Part shown: one piece after another, positions 28,801 through 41,818 of the stretch
Layout of the letters: each line of letters begins with the position of its first letter
Position numbering within the stretch: position 1 is the stretch's first letter
From: Chlorokybus atmophyticus
Lineage: Eukaryota; Streptophyta; Chlorokybophyceae; Chlorokybales; Chlorokybaceae
Assembly: GCA_009103225.1 (NCBI GenBank)
Contig: RHPI01000797.1
Location: 680,689-744,688, forward strand
Length of the DNA: 64,000 nucleotides
Reading direction: 5' to 3'
Translations under genes and position numbers: made by a program
The notes under the pieces: generated by a model
Databases searched by the model: none
Seen by the model: only the letters and a program-made list of their open reading frames with translations
Told to the model about the DNA's origin: nothing

Positions 28801-29447
28801 CTGGCATGTGTGTTGACATATTTGTTATGGTGTCCTTAACCTTAACTGTTCATGTACTGGCCTTTAGGGTGAGCTGCGATACTGGCGGTGCGTCTGGCCA
28901 ACGGACGGAGTTCAAGGAGGCGACTAAAGTTGTGGAATGGGAGTTTAAGAAGGTTGGTTACCATCCAGTGCACTGGCATACAAGTGCTGGTCTTTATGAC
29001 AAACACCTTGATCATGTGTTCGAGCAGGCACAGGGCGGGTCTGAACACTCATTGCGCATCAAAGCGACAAGCAGTCAGCAAAACACCGGTACGCTGTTGT
29101 TGTTCGCCTAGAAGCTTGTGTAACAGCTCTATCGACTGCTGTTGACAACCTGTCTGTCAATTTTGCATGCAGCGAATGTGAAGAAAGAAATAGGGCCCAT
29201 CAGCATGAACTTCTCAATACCCATGTACAGCGTGTCCAACTTGCAGGTGAGATTGACTGCAAGCGCTTTGGTATTAGTGTTATTGGCAGGTTGTGGCTGT
29301 GCACATTAGTCTGGGAAGGGACACAAGCGATGGTCGTGTTGCTGGCAGGTGCGGTATTTGCAGATAATGAAGAGATCCAAGAACTACAACCCTTACAGAT
29401 GGGTGCGATACGTCACAATGACCAGCTCCTATGTGTGCAGACTGTAA
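25808..29447 (+). CDS. AP4M1: AP-4 complex mu subunit
   Basis: Thirteen exons: 25808-25880, 26401-26495, 26786-26989, 27327-27443, 27543-27671, 27754-27871, 28279-28382, 28471-28575, 28663-28757, 28868-28952, 29028-29088, 29173-29246, 29349-29447. They join in phase to about 452 residues, the usual length for mu4. The AP-4 adaptor sorts cargo at the trans-Golgi network, and the mu subunit binds tyrosine-based signals. Residues 1-140 form the longin-like domain (ISQFFILSPRGDTIISRDYRG, VFFRKVKFW, FVLVYELLDEIIDFGYPQTT). A linker ending AVTKSVIANEP and KKREEIFVDVIE leads into the mu-homology domain (GYIMTSEVDGMIQMKSYLS, NFHESVRLDSFE, YPPDGEFAVMNYR, GQRTEFKEATK, IPMYSVSNLQVRYLQI, YNPYRWVRYVT). The start ATG lies six codons before ISQFF. 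The acceptor of exon 11 could be 6 nt further in. Confidence 0.96.
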
Positions 29448-30180
29448 AGTAACGATGTTGTAGTGTTGACTGCTGTTTGTGCACTGACCATCGGTTTGGC
29501 AACGGTGTGGCAGCTCTGTGCAATTGGTGTATGGCTGTTATTCGTTGTCCAGTCATATGTTTGTTCAGACCAATAGCTGGGGCAAGCGCATAAACTGCAG
29601 TTTTTCTGCGCATTGTTGCTTGGCTTTATGCACGCACAATATGCAACCACCACATTGCGATGTGTTTGCTATAACCAAAGCTTGGCACCACTGGTGCACC
29701 AGTCCTTTTGCGACCGGTGTGGACTGAAAGCCAGTGTCGTGAGGAGGCCGCCAGTTCCAACTTCTTATGTGGAGTGCAACCTGGGGTTAGAGGCAATAAT
29801 CTTCTACAAGCTGGTAAGGTACTGTAGTTACATTGTTCCGGATGGTAGCGGGTGCACTGCTGCTTGTGGTGCTTCACATTGAACCCTGCATTTACCACAA
29901 GCAATACTTACGTGCGACGGATTGTGCTATGCTGCACCATGTTGCATTTACACAGTGTAGCGAAGACATGGATTGTATACATGGCAGTCTTGGGCGCATG
30001 CGCTATTGCTTGTATTGTGGCGCGAAGCAGTGCATTCATTGTCTGGTATGCGTATGCATGTGTCTTGCCACAGATAAGCTGCCCTTGCTTGCAAACAATG
30101 TACTCACCTCTCAAGTAACGCTGGCCAGCAGTGACTTCAGTTTCTTCATTTTGTTGTCCTGTTAAGCATAGCCACAACGG
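29448..30180. other. Convergent 3' spacer (AP4M1 / SYCP2-like)
   Basis: Both flanking genes end here, so the 733 bp hold two 3' untranslated regions. No gene, hairpin or repeat is evident. Short frames of 60 to 110 codons on both strands have no recognisable content. Confidence 0.55.
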
Positions 30181-33100
30181 TCAGGTCTCATTTAAACTGT
30201 AAATACTAAAGCTGGAGGGCTTCTCTTCGACGTCACGCACCTGCTGAAGAGCCACCATCCTTTGTGCTGCCTCTTGAAGCTGCGGCTCGCATCTCTGCTG
30301 CACCTCTTCCAGGTACTTCTCTTGTTGGCGTTCTGCAGGTAATAAAAGTCCAGAGTTGACATCAATAAGGAGCATGTACTTATTGCTCTTTATCTTGACC
30401 AACATCATCAAACAACGGTTCTAGATTGCTTGCGTGTGTATATGCATGGTGCGTACTGTGCTTTTTAGTTTGGAGCAGCAGGGTTTGCGCAGCATCTTCA
30501 CACATTGTCTTAAGCTGCCCGTACTCCTGCATTTTCTTGTCATACTCCGCCTTGAATCGCACCACAAGTTCTTGAACACTGGCGCCATGCTCTGCACAAG
30601 CAAACACGTCCTTCATGAGGGTGGTCGGACAGGTATGGTGCAAGGTTGCCTTTGATGTCACAATCAAGTACCTTGCAGTTGCTTGTCCAAACCATGTAAT
30701 GTCCTCTTTGCCTGCCGGAGTTGGTTCTCCCTGCGAATGCAACATGTTGGTTCTGGTTAAGTTCACATGTGATGCAGTCAGCATACGTTTGTTCATGAAC
30801 AGCTGTCTCGGTGCGTTCCAGCTGGTCTTTGACAGCGCCTTGCACCGCTGTTATGACACCATTCATGCGTGCTTGGTTCTCCTTTCTGGCCTTCTTCTTG
30901 ATCTTGTTCAGCATGGCAACCAAGGCCACGACCTCACCCCTGATGACAGCTGTGGAGATTAGTGTAGCGCACGATATGCACATGAGGTGCTCATAACGCA
31001 GATAATGGAAGCTTGGCTGAGCGCGGAAGAGTTAAATACGCAGCTTGAGCTTACCCTTCCCCTTCGCCATCCAAAACAAGCTCTGCATTGCAATGTCCTC
31101 AGTCAGTCAGCGCAAGGTATGTTCTGGCCATTGCATCAGTACTACAGTAACATCTTACTCGCCTTTGAGTGTTGAGCTGCCATTGGATGTCTGTGCAACA
31201 TCGTTGTCTTCATCGGAACTGGACATCAGTCTTTTCCGTTTGATTGTCAATGGAGATGAAGAGAAAGCCTTCATGATTGGCAGCGTTCTTGCTGAAAAAT
31301 CCACTCGTAGACCTGCGGCATGTATACTTGGTGCAAAACGTTCCTCGCTGTGGTCTTCATCGGACTCACTCCCACTGCCAGCATCGTTGCGCAATGTGGG
31401 CACGCTTGGGCTGTCTTCCCGCGCCCAATCTTGTGGCACGTTAGGGATCAAGCATGATCATGTGATGGGTGTTGGTTTGGATGTCTGTCAGCAACTTGAC
31501 AGCAAACACTGACATGACATATACATCCAACAAGCATCACAGCTGCTGACGTGACATGCCTCGCCCAACACGACCACAACAACCAGAGAGGATATTGGTA
31601 ACTGGAAGGTGGGATGTGCAGTGGGAGCGACAGCACTGGTGTTGATGGCAGATCTCAGCTGCAAGCCGGGCTTCTTGCGGGATGGGCCGCGCTCTACAAC
31701 CGGAAGGGGACTGGACAGTGTGTCGGGTTGTGAAGGCATGTTGTCAAATAGTGGTGCCCGAGCAGGACCTGCTTTGCTTCGCTTGTGTATCAAGAAGTGA
31801 TTTGAACAATCATGTGCATCCTGCCTGCGCTTGCCATCTGGGACATCTTGGTACCGGTTCTCCTTTTCAGCCTCGTCAGCATCACCATGTTGTGCTGTCT
31901 TCAATGGTGACAACGCCTTGTGTGGGTGACTTCGCAGAGAGGCAGTCTTGGCTTGCTGCTCCGTGTGCCGTGCGCCAGCACTTGCAGAAGCAGCCAAGTC
32001 GCTAACAGATTGCGCAGATTGCGCACTGATTGGCCGCTGCTGGTCATGTTGTGGTTGTTTGCCACCGGGTGGGGAAGGAGGGGAAGGCCACTTGGCCTGT
32101 AGCTCCGCTTGCTCAGTTTCAGCCCCTTGGAATGTTACCAGATCATCTGCAGGCTGTGCAGTGGTGGTGCGGAGATGATGCTCTTCGTTGGGTGCATCAT
32201 TGCCACAAGACTGATCTTTGCCTGTTGCCTGTTGTTGGATGTGCAAGCTTGCACAGATCTGTGTCGCCTTCAAGCTTACTGCACCTGATTCAGAGACCAT
32301 ACGTACTTCGCTGAATTTTGTGGTGCGCACAGCTGTGTTGACCGTAGCTGCATTATCGGTCAAAGGCCAGTCCACTGTGTGGCCTCTGCTGGCTTGCTCG
32401 AACAGTGTAGAGGCGGGTGGTGCCTGCCGCTCAAGGACTTTTAACTGAGAGTCCTTGATTGCAGGTTGCTCTCTAGCAGCATGGGACGGTTCTGCTCGGC
32501 TTGCACCAACTGTGGCAGGTTCATCCGCGCATCGCACATGATCGGACACAGTCGTTTGATGCATGTGGAGTTGACTGGCGTCTGGCTCAGGCGGGGTACT
32601 TGCTTGCGTAGGCACCTCCGCTGCATGTTCTGGTGTTGCACATAGTTGATCAATGTCTAGCTGCGTTGCTGGCGCATCGTCAGCTTGCAGATCAGGCCTG
32701 TTTGTTTTGGGTGGTGCATCGCGCGGCAAGTCACGGGGTTTGCTGCTCGGTGTCTGCACTGGTAGTTTGCTGCGTTGCAGTGCAAACTTGCCAGCGCGAG
32801 CCGCTGTGCTTGGCTCTGAGTCCTTTCGCAAGGCTGACCTGGGCGTGCTTTTGCTGCGTGCTCTGGCTCCCAACGTGCTCCTCCTCTGCCTGCTTGTGCT
32901 GCGCACAGGCTTAACCGCAGGTGCTGTCTCCTTGCTGGTCTGGGCTTCGGTGGCTGCGCGCTTGAGAGCTGCAGCTATAGATTGCCGAGCTTGTGTAAAA
33001 GCACCACTATGTAGCGAACTGGAACCCGGTGCAGCTGGCGTAGCCACAGGCTTGCTACGTGCCTTGTCATCCAGCTTGGCGTCAGAGTTTGCTGCCGTTC

Positions 33101-36100
33101 TGATTGGACGAAGCGTAGGTTGCTGGTTGATGACAACGGCTGGCTCAGCTTCTGATGGTATGTCGTTGTCTTGAGTTCCGCCAGCAAGAATGCTGTCCAG
33201 CAAGTTGGTGGTCGCTGGCTTTGGCTTCCCAAATGCATCAACTGATTGCACAGAGGTGCGCGGCTGCTCGACAATGTGTTGGCTGGAAACAGGCTCAACA
33301 GCCTGGGCTGGCCTGTCCGCTGGCTGACCATGGGTACCTGCAGTTGTTGGTTTGGGCAAATCATTGAGACGCGGTGACCTTCGCTTGGGCCGGGCGAAGA
33401 TGTCAGCAACAGCGCCAGTAGCAAATATCCTGCTTGGCCGCCCTGACTTACAGTGCTCGCCACCTTCTGGAGGTGACACCTTATCTGGTGCAGTCCTTGC
33501 CGAAGTTGTGCCAGCTTGTGGTGGATGCTCGGCGGTTGGCGGAGGAGGAATTGCGAACTTCCTCGATCGTCCACGGGGCCGTCGCTGTTGAGTCATAGGG
33601 ACAGGCACAGCTGGCTGGTCAGCTGCAAGACCTTGCACGTTTGCGCCCTTGCGAGGAAGACTCGGTGGTGCAGTGACCTGAGGGATGTCAGCAGGGCTGC
33701 GTTGTCCGTCAATATGTGCACCGGCATGCTCTGCTGAGGGTAACATGTCATGAGCTTCGGCAACATGGTGAGCGGTCGGCAAGATAATTGGTGGTGATGG
33801 ATGGCAGGGTTGTGAGGCGTCAATCAGTAAGTCATCACCTCCGGCAGGTTCTGCAGGAGCAGGCGCAGTTGTTTCCTTCTGCACATCAGACTTGTCTACA
33901 ACTGTATTTCCTTGAGTCAGCGGCTCCACCGGGTTGCTGTCAGGCTCTATGGTGTCACGGTCTGCAGATAAAGCCTGCTCCGTTTGCAACAACACCACAG
34001 ACAACCGCTCGCTGACAGTAGGCTTGTGTGTTGGTTTCAGAGTCAGAGCTGGCATGTGCGAGCTTCGGCGGAGGCGCGCGGGTGCTGGCATGATGCCCAC
34101 AGAGCATTTGACGCCAACCAGGCTGACATCACTGGTTTGAACAGCAGCACTTGGCGAAAGCAGTAAGATGGCATCTGCACCATCAGCTTCCTTAGGCACC
34201 CGTATTTCCTGCACGTAAACACCTTGTGTTGAAAGGTGCTCACGTGAAACAGTAGTAGTAACACCTGTTTCTCAAATCTTTGGCTCACCCGTTTCAACAT
34301 TTGCTGGCGTATGCGAGGGACAACCATCCGCGCTATTGCAGCTGCATCTGTTCGCGATATACACTGTAAGCAAGTTTAGATGATGTGGATGTGGACAAGA
34401 CCACTGACCAGCATCGGTTCAGTGTTTGTTGCCAGGTCTGTGACATGCTGCATGCAAGTCATTGAGCCCTTGCAGTCAGAGAACTCACCTGTTGGAGCCG
34501 TCTCTATCCTAAGCAACCGTAGATCGGTGTCTGGTGCTCCACCCTGTGCACAAGATCTATTGGGCTTGGACCTTATGCGTAAACTCTAGAAGCTGCAGCT
34601 TGAACTGAAGCAGCCATTGTCAAGTCCACACCTGATTGCAGTTGACGAGTTGCTCTGGTACTTTGCGTAGAAAGAGTTCAAGCCCATTGGGTGAGTGCTC
34701 TGCCAACAAGTCGCGATGTCATGCGAGTCCGTATCAAACACCAGCAGAATTTTGTGCACGCATGACCGGCCCCCTTCCAGTACGCTGCAGGCAAACTATT
34801 GTGCAAATGCTGTGAAAGGTTGAGCATGGTGGTGCATACCTTGTACTGCGAGCACCTGACTGTACAGTACATCAACAGCATAGGGCGAGTCATCTCCATC
34901 CTCCTGTGTATGGGCATTGTGTCCCAATGTCACTGCGGTGTCCGCTATGTGGCCAACACTGGTTGCAGCTGCCATATGCTGAAAACCGCCTTACCTGAAC
35001 CTTGGAAGCTTGAACACGCAAGGTCAGATGGTCGGCGCCAAAATCTATCCACTTGTCTGTTCCCAATGCCTCAAAGTCTCCAAATGCAGCTCGCAGCGCC
35101 AGGAAGGAGTTCACCCTGACAGAGTTGTTTGTGTTTAACACGTGCTAGCTACTGATGCACAACTATAGATCTTACGCAAAAAGGAGTGTACAAACAGGTT
35201 GGCTAATTGTGTCATGACTGGTGACACTTACGTTGCCTTCTCTTTCTGTGCAGCATTTATCCCGTTGACGATGTTCCTCAGTGCTTGCACCAGTCTGGGC
35301 TTCTTAATCTCAAGAAGCTTGTGAAAAGCCTTGCGCGCTTCTGAAGATGTGAGTATATCTTTCCGCTGCAACAGGTCCTGCTGTCTTCTTGACAAACGGT
35401 ACAGCAGTTCTGCAAGGCTAGCTTGCAGGTTGTAATCTCCACAAGCAGGAAGAATCTTGAACACTGAAGCACTGCGAGTTGAGGCCTCACTTCAATCAAG
35501 GTCAAGAGTTTTTCGCATTTCTACAGCTGTCCGTCTGTGCGCTTACACTGGACAACAACCCACAAGCCCCGTTGGCTACATGCAAGGGATGCCAACATGT
35601 TGGCAAACAACAGTGTTGACGTCAATTGCCCCTGGTTGCACTCCCCACTCCCCTCCTAGAGTTGCGAAAACACGTACTTGGGTTTGATGTTCTGAAGCAG
35701 CCACTCCTGGTTCCTTGGTGACTGTGTGACAAGCTCTATCAGCGTGTCTGCCACAGCTCGTCGTAGTGCGAAGTCTCTCTGCTGCAGCAGTACTAGCGGT
35801 AGCCGTGCGATGAACACATCCCCCAACTTCGTCTTGGCTGCAAGCGCACAAGGGTGATGTCATACTAGGCATCCAGAATTTCAATGACAATGGAAGCAAC
35901 AGGGAATGTAGCAAAATGCCACTGGCATATGCAGGGTTATTGCGAGTGCCTTGCAACATGAACATCTATGAACACTTCACGACAAGGCCAGCCATAGCTG
36001 CCAGCATCGCGCAACATGTCACCTTCCGTTGTCTGGCACAAGTCTTCTACAGCATTGAGCACACTTTCCGCGGCACTCAAAGCCTGGACGTTGCCGCTGC

Positions 36101-36454
36101 TCCGTGCCAGAAGTGTGTCGAAGGTTTCTGCAAGGACTTGGACAATGTTTGCGTCCAGCAGCAGCTTGCCAGCAGACGCTTTCAGAGATAAATTGGACAC
36201 GGCTTTCAGGAGACGCCTCAAGAGTCCATAGTCACTGTTAGATCGCCGCTGCGCCTGCATATGCATATGCAAAGCACTCACAGAACGCTTGATAGTATAC
36301 AGTGCTTGCCAGTGTCTGCCAACCCCCAGCTGTCACTGAAGTTCAGAAGCCTTACCGCAGCAATTGCGCCTGTCAGCCGACGTACACAGGAAGCATTGAG
36401 GGTCACCGGTTCATTCTTCTCAAGCGCAACCACCAGATCTGGCAGCTGCTCCAT
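30181..36454 (-). CDS. SYCP2-like meiotic chromosome axis protein
   Basis: About 16 exons, giving roughly 1500 residues: 36454-36356, 36254-36023, 35837-35678, 35471-35232, 35115-34995, 34903-34840, about 34773-34690, 34553-34499, 34347-34289, 34208-31584, about 31430-31147, 31080-31055, 30949-30787, 30730-30672, 30591-30457, 30332-30181. In vertebrates SYCP2 builds the meiotic axis with SYCP3 and recruits HORMADs; plant ASY3 and yeast Red1 are counterparts. Exons 1-4 encode an armadillo-like helical block (AVADTLIELV, then GDYNLQASLAELLYRLSRR and a region matching SYCP2 up to the ALRNIVNG word). Exon 5 gives NSFLALRAAFGDFEALG and KWIDFG, the signature of the following Spt16M-like domain, which runs through exons 6-9. 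Exon 10 is an 875-residue disordered, Pro/Ala/Ser/Arg-rich stretch. The tail is a coiled coil (MLNKIKKKARKENQ, NQLRQAKRTLHGLDKQLQ, VRFKAEYDKKMQEYGQLK). The first exon, exon 7 end and exon 10/11 joint are approximate. Meiotic role is inference. Confidence 0.8.
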
Positions 36455-39341
36455 GACTTCCACTGGGATGTCACCGGGGCTTCATCCGACGTGGCGCTGA
36501 ATAGCAAGAGTCTTGTTGGTAGCCGGTACACATTATACATGGGTAACTTTCCATCAAGCAGCTCAGCTGTGCTTGACTGCAATCATTAACAGCGTTACAG
36601 TAGTGCTGTGCACGTGCACAGCATGTTGTCCAGCATGTGATCACATACTGCACTGCGCTTGGGTACATGGCACTGTACTAATGATGAAGACGTTGTCGAC
36701 GACTCTCACAAGAATAAGGTGAAATCTGGGGCACAAACACTGGACGTTGCAACAAACGTGTGCAATAGCACTAGTGCTGTGTCCCTCTCTTCCCCGCAAC
36801 ACTGCACTCATTTAGCACGGCAGGGTTCACTGGTACACTACAAGAACGTCCAACAGCCAATATCAAGTTGACACAGAAGGCCTTCATACATGTCACCTCT
36901 AGTCTGCATGCATGCAGCGCACGTGCGTGCTGTCATCAGCTTCACTGGCAGCAAGGCCGTCACAGCCACTGACGCCCGCAGCGCACATGCACAACCATGC
37001 ACGCGCAGAAGCCCAAAGTACCCGCAATTCCAACCAAATAGCGCTAAGCTAGCGAGGTCTTCACAACCGCCACCACCACCGCCGCCGCCGCCACCGCCAG
37101 CACAGCCACCACTGAGCACCACCGTCACCGCCAGCACAGCCACCACTGAGCAGAGAGTACGCCAGCATGGCGGGCAAAGCGCCACGGTCAACAATTGGAC
37201 ACGGACCGAAGTCTAGTCGGTCTTGATTCGCAATGTTTGCGCGAGAGGTAAGAATGACACCAGTCACGAGCTGTCGTTTGTAATGACGAGGAAAACACTT
37301 AGCCGGCGGCAACAAGAGGTTGCATGGCGAGAGACAAAGCAGCGAACTGCCTACGTTTCGGTTTAGCTTGAGCTCAGCCTGAAGCTTGCCGCTGGCATGG
37401 TGGCGGGACGAGGCTGCGTGGCTTGCGTAGCTTTTCTTACCCCAGCTTGCTTAGGCTGGCATTGCATGGTGCAAGTGTGCAGCTCATAATGTGCCTGGTG
37501 TGGGTCTGCGGGGCAAGCGCTGGTGGTGACTGTGGTGCTGCGCAGCTTGGTCGTACTACTACGGCAGACACGTTACATGCCGCTGGTTTTTGATGTATAT
37601 AGCCTTATCAGCCCATACCCCGGTAAGCGGCATGCTGGTTGCCTTGCGTTGTTGCATGTTGGAGTTTGGCAAACGCTTTGCTGGTTGGGTCTGTTCTCAA
37701 GATCTCTCAGCACAACCTGCTGAAAACGTGACACTTGTTGATGTTGGCACAGCATGCTGATGTCAACAGCCAGTTTCAAAGCAAATGTATAGCAGATTAA
37801 GAGTCACCACACGCCGTATGTGGTAGTCTGCTGTAGTTTTGTAACCAACTTGCGTAGAAAGCCGAGTACTGGCAGTACTCTGATAGAAGGTTGCTCCCAT
37901 TACGCTTCCAGAGACAACGGTTCGACTTGCCATGCACAGCTTACAAGCAACAGCTGCTTGACGCTGGCCAGCGATGCCATCCACTGTGTATATTTTATAC
38001 GTTCGTGTATGCGCCACTTTGTAGTTGAAAGACCCAGAACTAACTTGGTGTTGTCATGCTGCATGTACATGGTCTGGTTGGAGCAGCATTGTTAACAGAT
38101 TTAGAGTCTCCACCAATGCACTTTACGCAGCCAATTGTACGTATATGCTCAGCCTGTGCTGTTGATACGTTACCTCGAGCCAAGTTTTCGCCTGGTGTAG
38201 GTACATGCACATGCGTGTGCACGCAATGCTGCCATTACACAACCATGAAACTACACATGCAGACAACTCAAGAACAGCCACAAGCCAAACATTACGTGTG
38301 CTGGTAGCCATGCAGACAGCCAGCTTATGTGCCGCCATGTGTTGGATATGAAGCCAAACTGCGCGTAGACCTACTATCCATGCAACCAAGGTACACTTAA
38401 GGTGCGGCAACCGCGCAAACTCGTGGTGCATTTATTTGTGTGTACTAAAGTGAGATGTTGACATCTGTACAGTGCAAGCCTGCCAAGCAAACTCAGAACC
38501 AACCAACGTCCTGCTGGTTGCAGCCCTGCTGCTATGACTGGCACCTCTGCACCTCCAGCCAGTCCACAACTAACTGGCGATCAGCTTGCAAGCGTTAGTT
38601 GCAGTATCATAGCCTTTATGCTGTTCACAGCGAAGATCATGTTAATGCTGTTCACTCTGCGCAGGTTTACTGAACAGAGTCGAACTTGAAGCTGGCTGAG
38701 AAGTGCTTACCTCAGCAACGGACACAACACATGGAATGAGTTGATAATTGGACTAATGCCACTCCACAGACTGCGGTATGTCGAAGTGGTACACTGCAGA
38801 TTGATGCCACGCAGCATGCGAGCAGCAGCACATGCAGTAGGTATAACCTGAGCGGCCGGCATGGGCATCGTCCGATCAGCTGCATGGGCTGCTGCACGTT
38901 ACAGACAGATCAATACGTATGTCCATTGCTGGTTGTTAGTGCTGTGTAAAGAAGTCCTAAATATCAATGTGTGGAATGCTTGCAGATTGGGGACTTGGGC
39001 CAGCCCATAGTCCTTGTCTTAGTTGTGCTTGTCTCGGCTGCGGTTGTGTTTGGATTGACTGTGCCTATTGACTAAGTGTATGTGCATGCGTGCCATTGTG
39101 ACCCACACAACACCCCTGTAATTTGTGCCTACACGAAAGTGCAAGCTGTTGGTGCGCGGACCAAGCAGCTGCTGCTATCCTTTGCATGCCCTTGGTCAAA
39201 GCAGTCTGCCACGAAGCGCCTGCCCTTGCCAGGCATGACTTTTCTTGTCATCACCCAGTACAACTTTTGCCAGCAGTTCACGCAGTGTCTACATGACGCA
39301 ACTGGCATGCAAGTGACACTGGTAGCAGTCAGAGGGCTTGC
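36455..39341. other. Spacer between SYCP2-like and RS-cyclophilin genes
   Basis: No gene seen in 2.9 kb. It should hold the SYCP2-like promoter at its left end and the cyclophilin terminator at its right. A CCGCCA-rich stretch with a direct repeat lies at 37.06-37.16 kb. The rest is unique sequence of mixed composition. An additional 5' exon of the SYCP2-like gene could be hidden near 36.5-36.7 kb. Confidence 0.5.
37092..37150. repeat. 25-bp perfect direct repeat, 34-bp period
   Basis: The word CACCGCCAGCACAGCCACC followed by ACTGAG occurs at 37092-37116 and again, identically, at 37126-37150. A (CCG/CCA)n tract precedes it. Confidence 0.85.
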
Positions 39342-41818
39342 TTAATCAAGGTCACCAATCAGCTCATGCTTGCTGATGGGTTTTGCAGGGTCTGACCCAG
39401 CACTGTCGCTGGAGTGCACAGATTTTGACTTAACCCTCAGCTTCCCATCCCTATCAGGTCTAGACCTGGACCTAGACCGCGACCTGGATTTGGATCTGGA
39501 CCTGGACCTGGACCTGGACCTGGATCTGGATCTGGACCTGGACCTGGACCTAGATCTAGACCTGGAGTGAGATCTTGAGCGTGACTTCCTCCCACTCTCC
39601 TCCCGCGGTTGTCGCCTGCGTGGACTCCTGCTGGGACTCCTTCTTCTTTGAGGACTCCGGCTTCTTCTGGTATCTCTGCGGTAGCGAAAGGGGCTTCTAT
39701 CAGCATCATCAGCGCCTCCTCCAGTGGGGGGCCCGAGGCGGCGGCGCAGTGGTGAAGCGAGACGCCCTCTGCTGTAGCGGTCCCTCTCGCCGCCACGTTT
39801 ATCGTCTTCCGCGTACTCGTCACGATCATCGCGAGGCGGGGTTTTGTACCGGCGAGCATAGGAGAACTCCGTGCTAAAGCCTCGACCACGGCGGACACGA
39901 CCGGAAGGAGACACTTGGCGAATCGGCGCGGGTTTGGGAGGCGGCTGAGGCTCCGCATTTGCAACAACAGCAGCGTCCTTGGCGGCACCTTTGTTGTTGT
40001 CCTCCTTCTCGGCATGGTCAGCATCGTGCTTAGACTTCTTCTTGTGCCTGAAGCAAACAGCGGACAATGTAACTTCGGATAGTGTATGCATGTCCAAGGG
40101 GCCATGGCGCATGTAAGGAGAGGCGGCTAGACGACAAGCTTACTTGTCTTTTTTGTCCTTTTTGCTTCGCTTCTTCTCCTTGAGCGTCTTCTTTGTCTTT
40201 TTGACCTTCTTCTCCTTCTCCTTCCTCTTCTTCCTCCTGCGCCTCTCTTCTTCGCTGCTGCTGGTGCTTACACTGCTGTCACTACCGCTGCATGCGCCAA
40301 CACACAGTTGCCTCAGGGCAAGCATGCATGTGCAACAGCTCTTGACTTCAAGGCAAGCACGCATGAGCTTCAACCTCTTCAGGGAGTTATGTACCTGCTC
40401 GAGTCGGATTCGGACTCCGAGGACGAATGCGATACTGAGGACCTATCTGAATCCGACTCTGAATCAGAGGTGGATTCTGACTCTGAACTCGATGCGTGCT
40501 TCTTCTTCCTCTTCTTGCTGTCCTTCTCGCTCTTGCCCTTGGATTTGCTCTTACTTTTACTCTTGCTCTTGCCCTCAATAGCAGCAACCTTCTTCTTCAC
40601 CAGCTCTGTCACAACCATCATTTGAAAAAGCAAACCCAAGATTGCAAGCTCTACACTGCTCTCTGCCACTGGTTCAACAAACTACATGCCTTTGCCATTG
40701 TCAGTGGAGTCCTTCACCTCGCCGCAGTTGCTGATAACAACTGGCGCAAGCGGCTTGTCGCGCTTGTCAGTGGGCACTTCGGCAATCTTCTTCACCACGT
40801 CCATGCCGCCAACAACCTTGCCGAACACCACATGCTTCCTGCCCAACAACATCAGCATCATGTGGAAAACACAACAACTGCTCAATACAACATCTAGGTA
40901 AGCGTACCCGTCGAGGTGCGGGGTGGCTTTGAGCGTGATGAAGAACTGGCTGCCGTTGGTGTTCGGCCCCGCATTGGCCATGGAGAGCATGCCCTCACGG
41001 GTGTGGCTGAGCTCAAGACCCTTTGGCTCATCTGCAAACTTGCTGCCATAAACGCTCTCGCCTCCTGTCCCATCCTTATTGGAAAAGTCCCCTCCCTGGA
41101 AATGTGTTATGATATGCTCTTGGTACTGCAACTGGAGTGATATGGACTTGTTGCAAGCATGCAAGACCTGGATCATGAAGTTGGGGATGACGCGATGAAA
41201 CGGGCAGTGCTTGTACGCTAACGGAAGGCCGGTGACTTTGCCAACGCCTTTCTCGCCTGCAACACAAACCATGGCGTATTTGGTATAATCATGTTTGCCA
41301 CTATGCATGAAGGCATTGACGGGTAGTAGACATGCAGAAACACTGCTCACCCGTGCATAGCGCCCGGAAGTTTTCCGCAGTCTTGGGCACAACAGACGCG
41401 TATAACTGCATATGTGAAGAGAAAAAGAAACGTTAGCAGCGACAATAACAAATAACTAGAAAGAAAGGTTGTTGGTTGGCAACAGTGTAAGCAAACGACA
41501 TGCGCAGCACAACTACAACCGCAGCATGGTGGCTGTTGGGCATGACCACAACAGACACAAATGTCGTAGCAAGAGCAGTCAGTGCACGTAAATACCTTCA
41601 CCACAAGCATTCAAAATGCAAGGTTCTGTGATACATGTCACATTGTGTGCAAGTACAAGTCTCAGGCCATTGCATCCATGCTGCAGCAATACTGTGTGCA
41701 ACATACATGCTATGACGATGCTATGACAATGCAAGGAACGAACCTGTATGACAATGCGTCCAGCAGGCTTGCCGCCTATCACAACGTCAAAGAAGACGCT
41801 GGGATCGGGCGGAGCCAT
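39342..41818 (-). CDS. RS-domain cyclophilin (CYP63/PPIG type)
   Basis: Eight exons: 41818-41744, 41405-41351, 41256-41168, 41095-40908, 40838-40718, 40603-40395, 40287-40144, 40047-39342, joining in phase to about 528 residues. These nuclear-speckle peptidyl-prolyl isomerases interact with SR splicing factors. Residues 1-180 are a divergent-loop cyclophilin: [43 protein letters not shown] with the catalytic Arg, Phe and Gln, then [12 protein letters not shown] and [13 protein letters not shown], with His where CypA has Trp121, as usual in this subfamily. The tail has Lys/Ser/Glu blocks, a lysine-rich stretch (exon 7), an RGRGF motif and, near the end, a long Arg-Ser dipeptide run encoded by a hexamer repeat. 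The start chosen gives the family's short N-terminus, but the frame is open for 126 further codons upstream (see findings). Confidence 0.93.
39460..39570. repeat. (GGACCT/GATCTG)n hexamer coding the RS run
   Basis: Hexamer-like units GGACCT, GATCTG and AGATCT recur about 18 times in the last exon of the cyclophilin gene. On the minus strand they read as alternating Arg and Ser codons. Confidence 0.85.

Noticed and set aside
39370-39570. Plus-strand Asp-Leu repeat frame
   Set aside because: It is the antisense of the Arg-Ser run in the cyclophilin gene.
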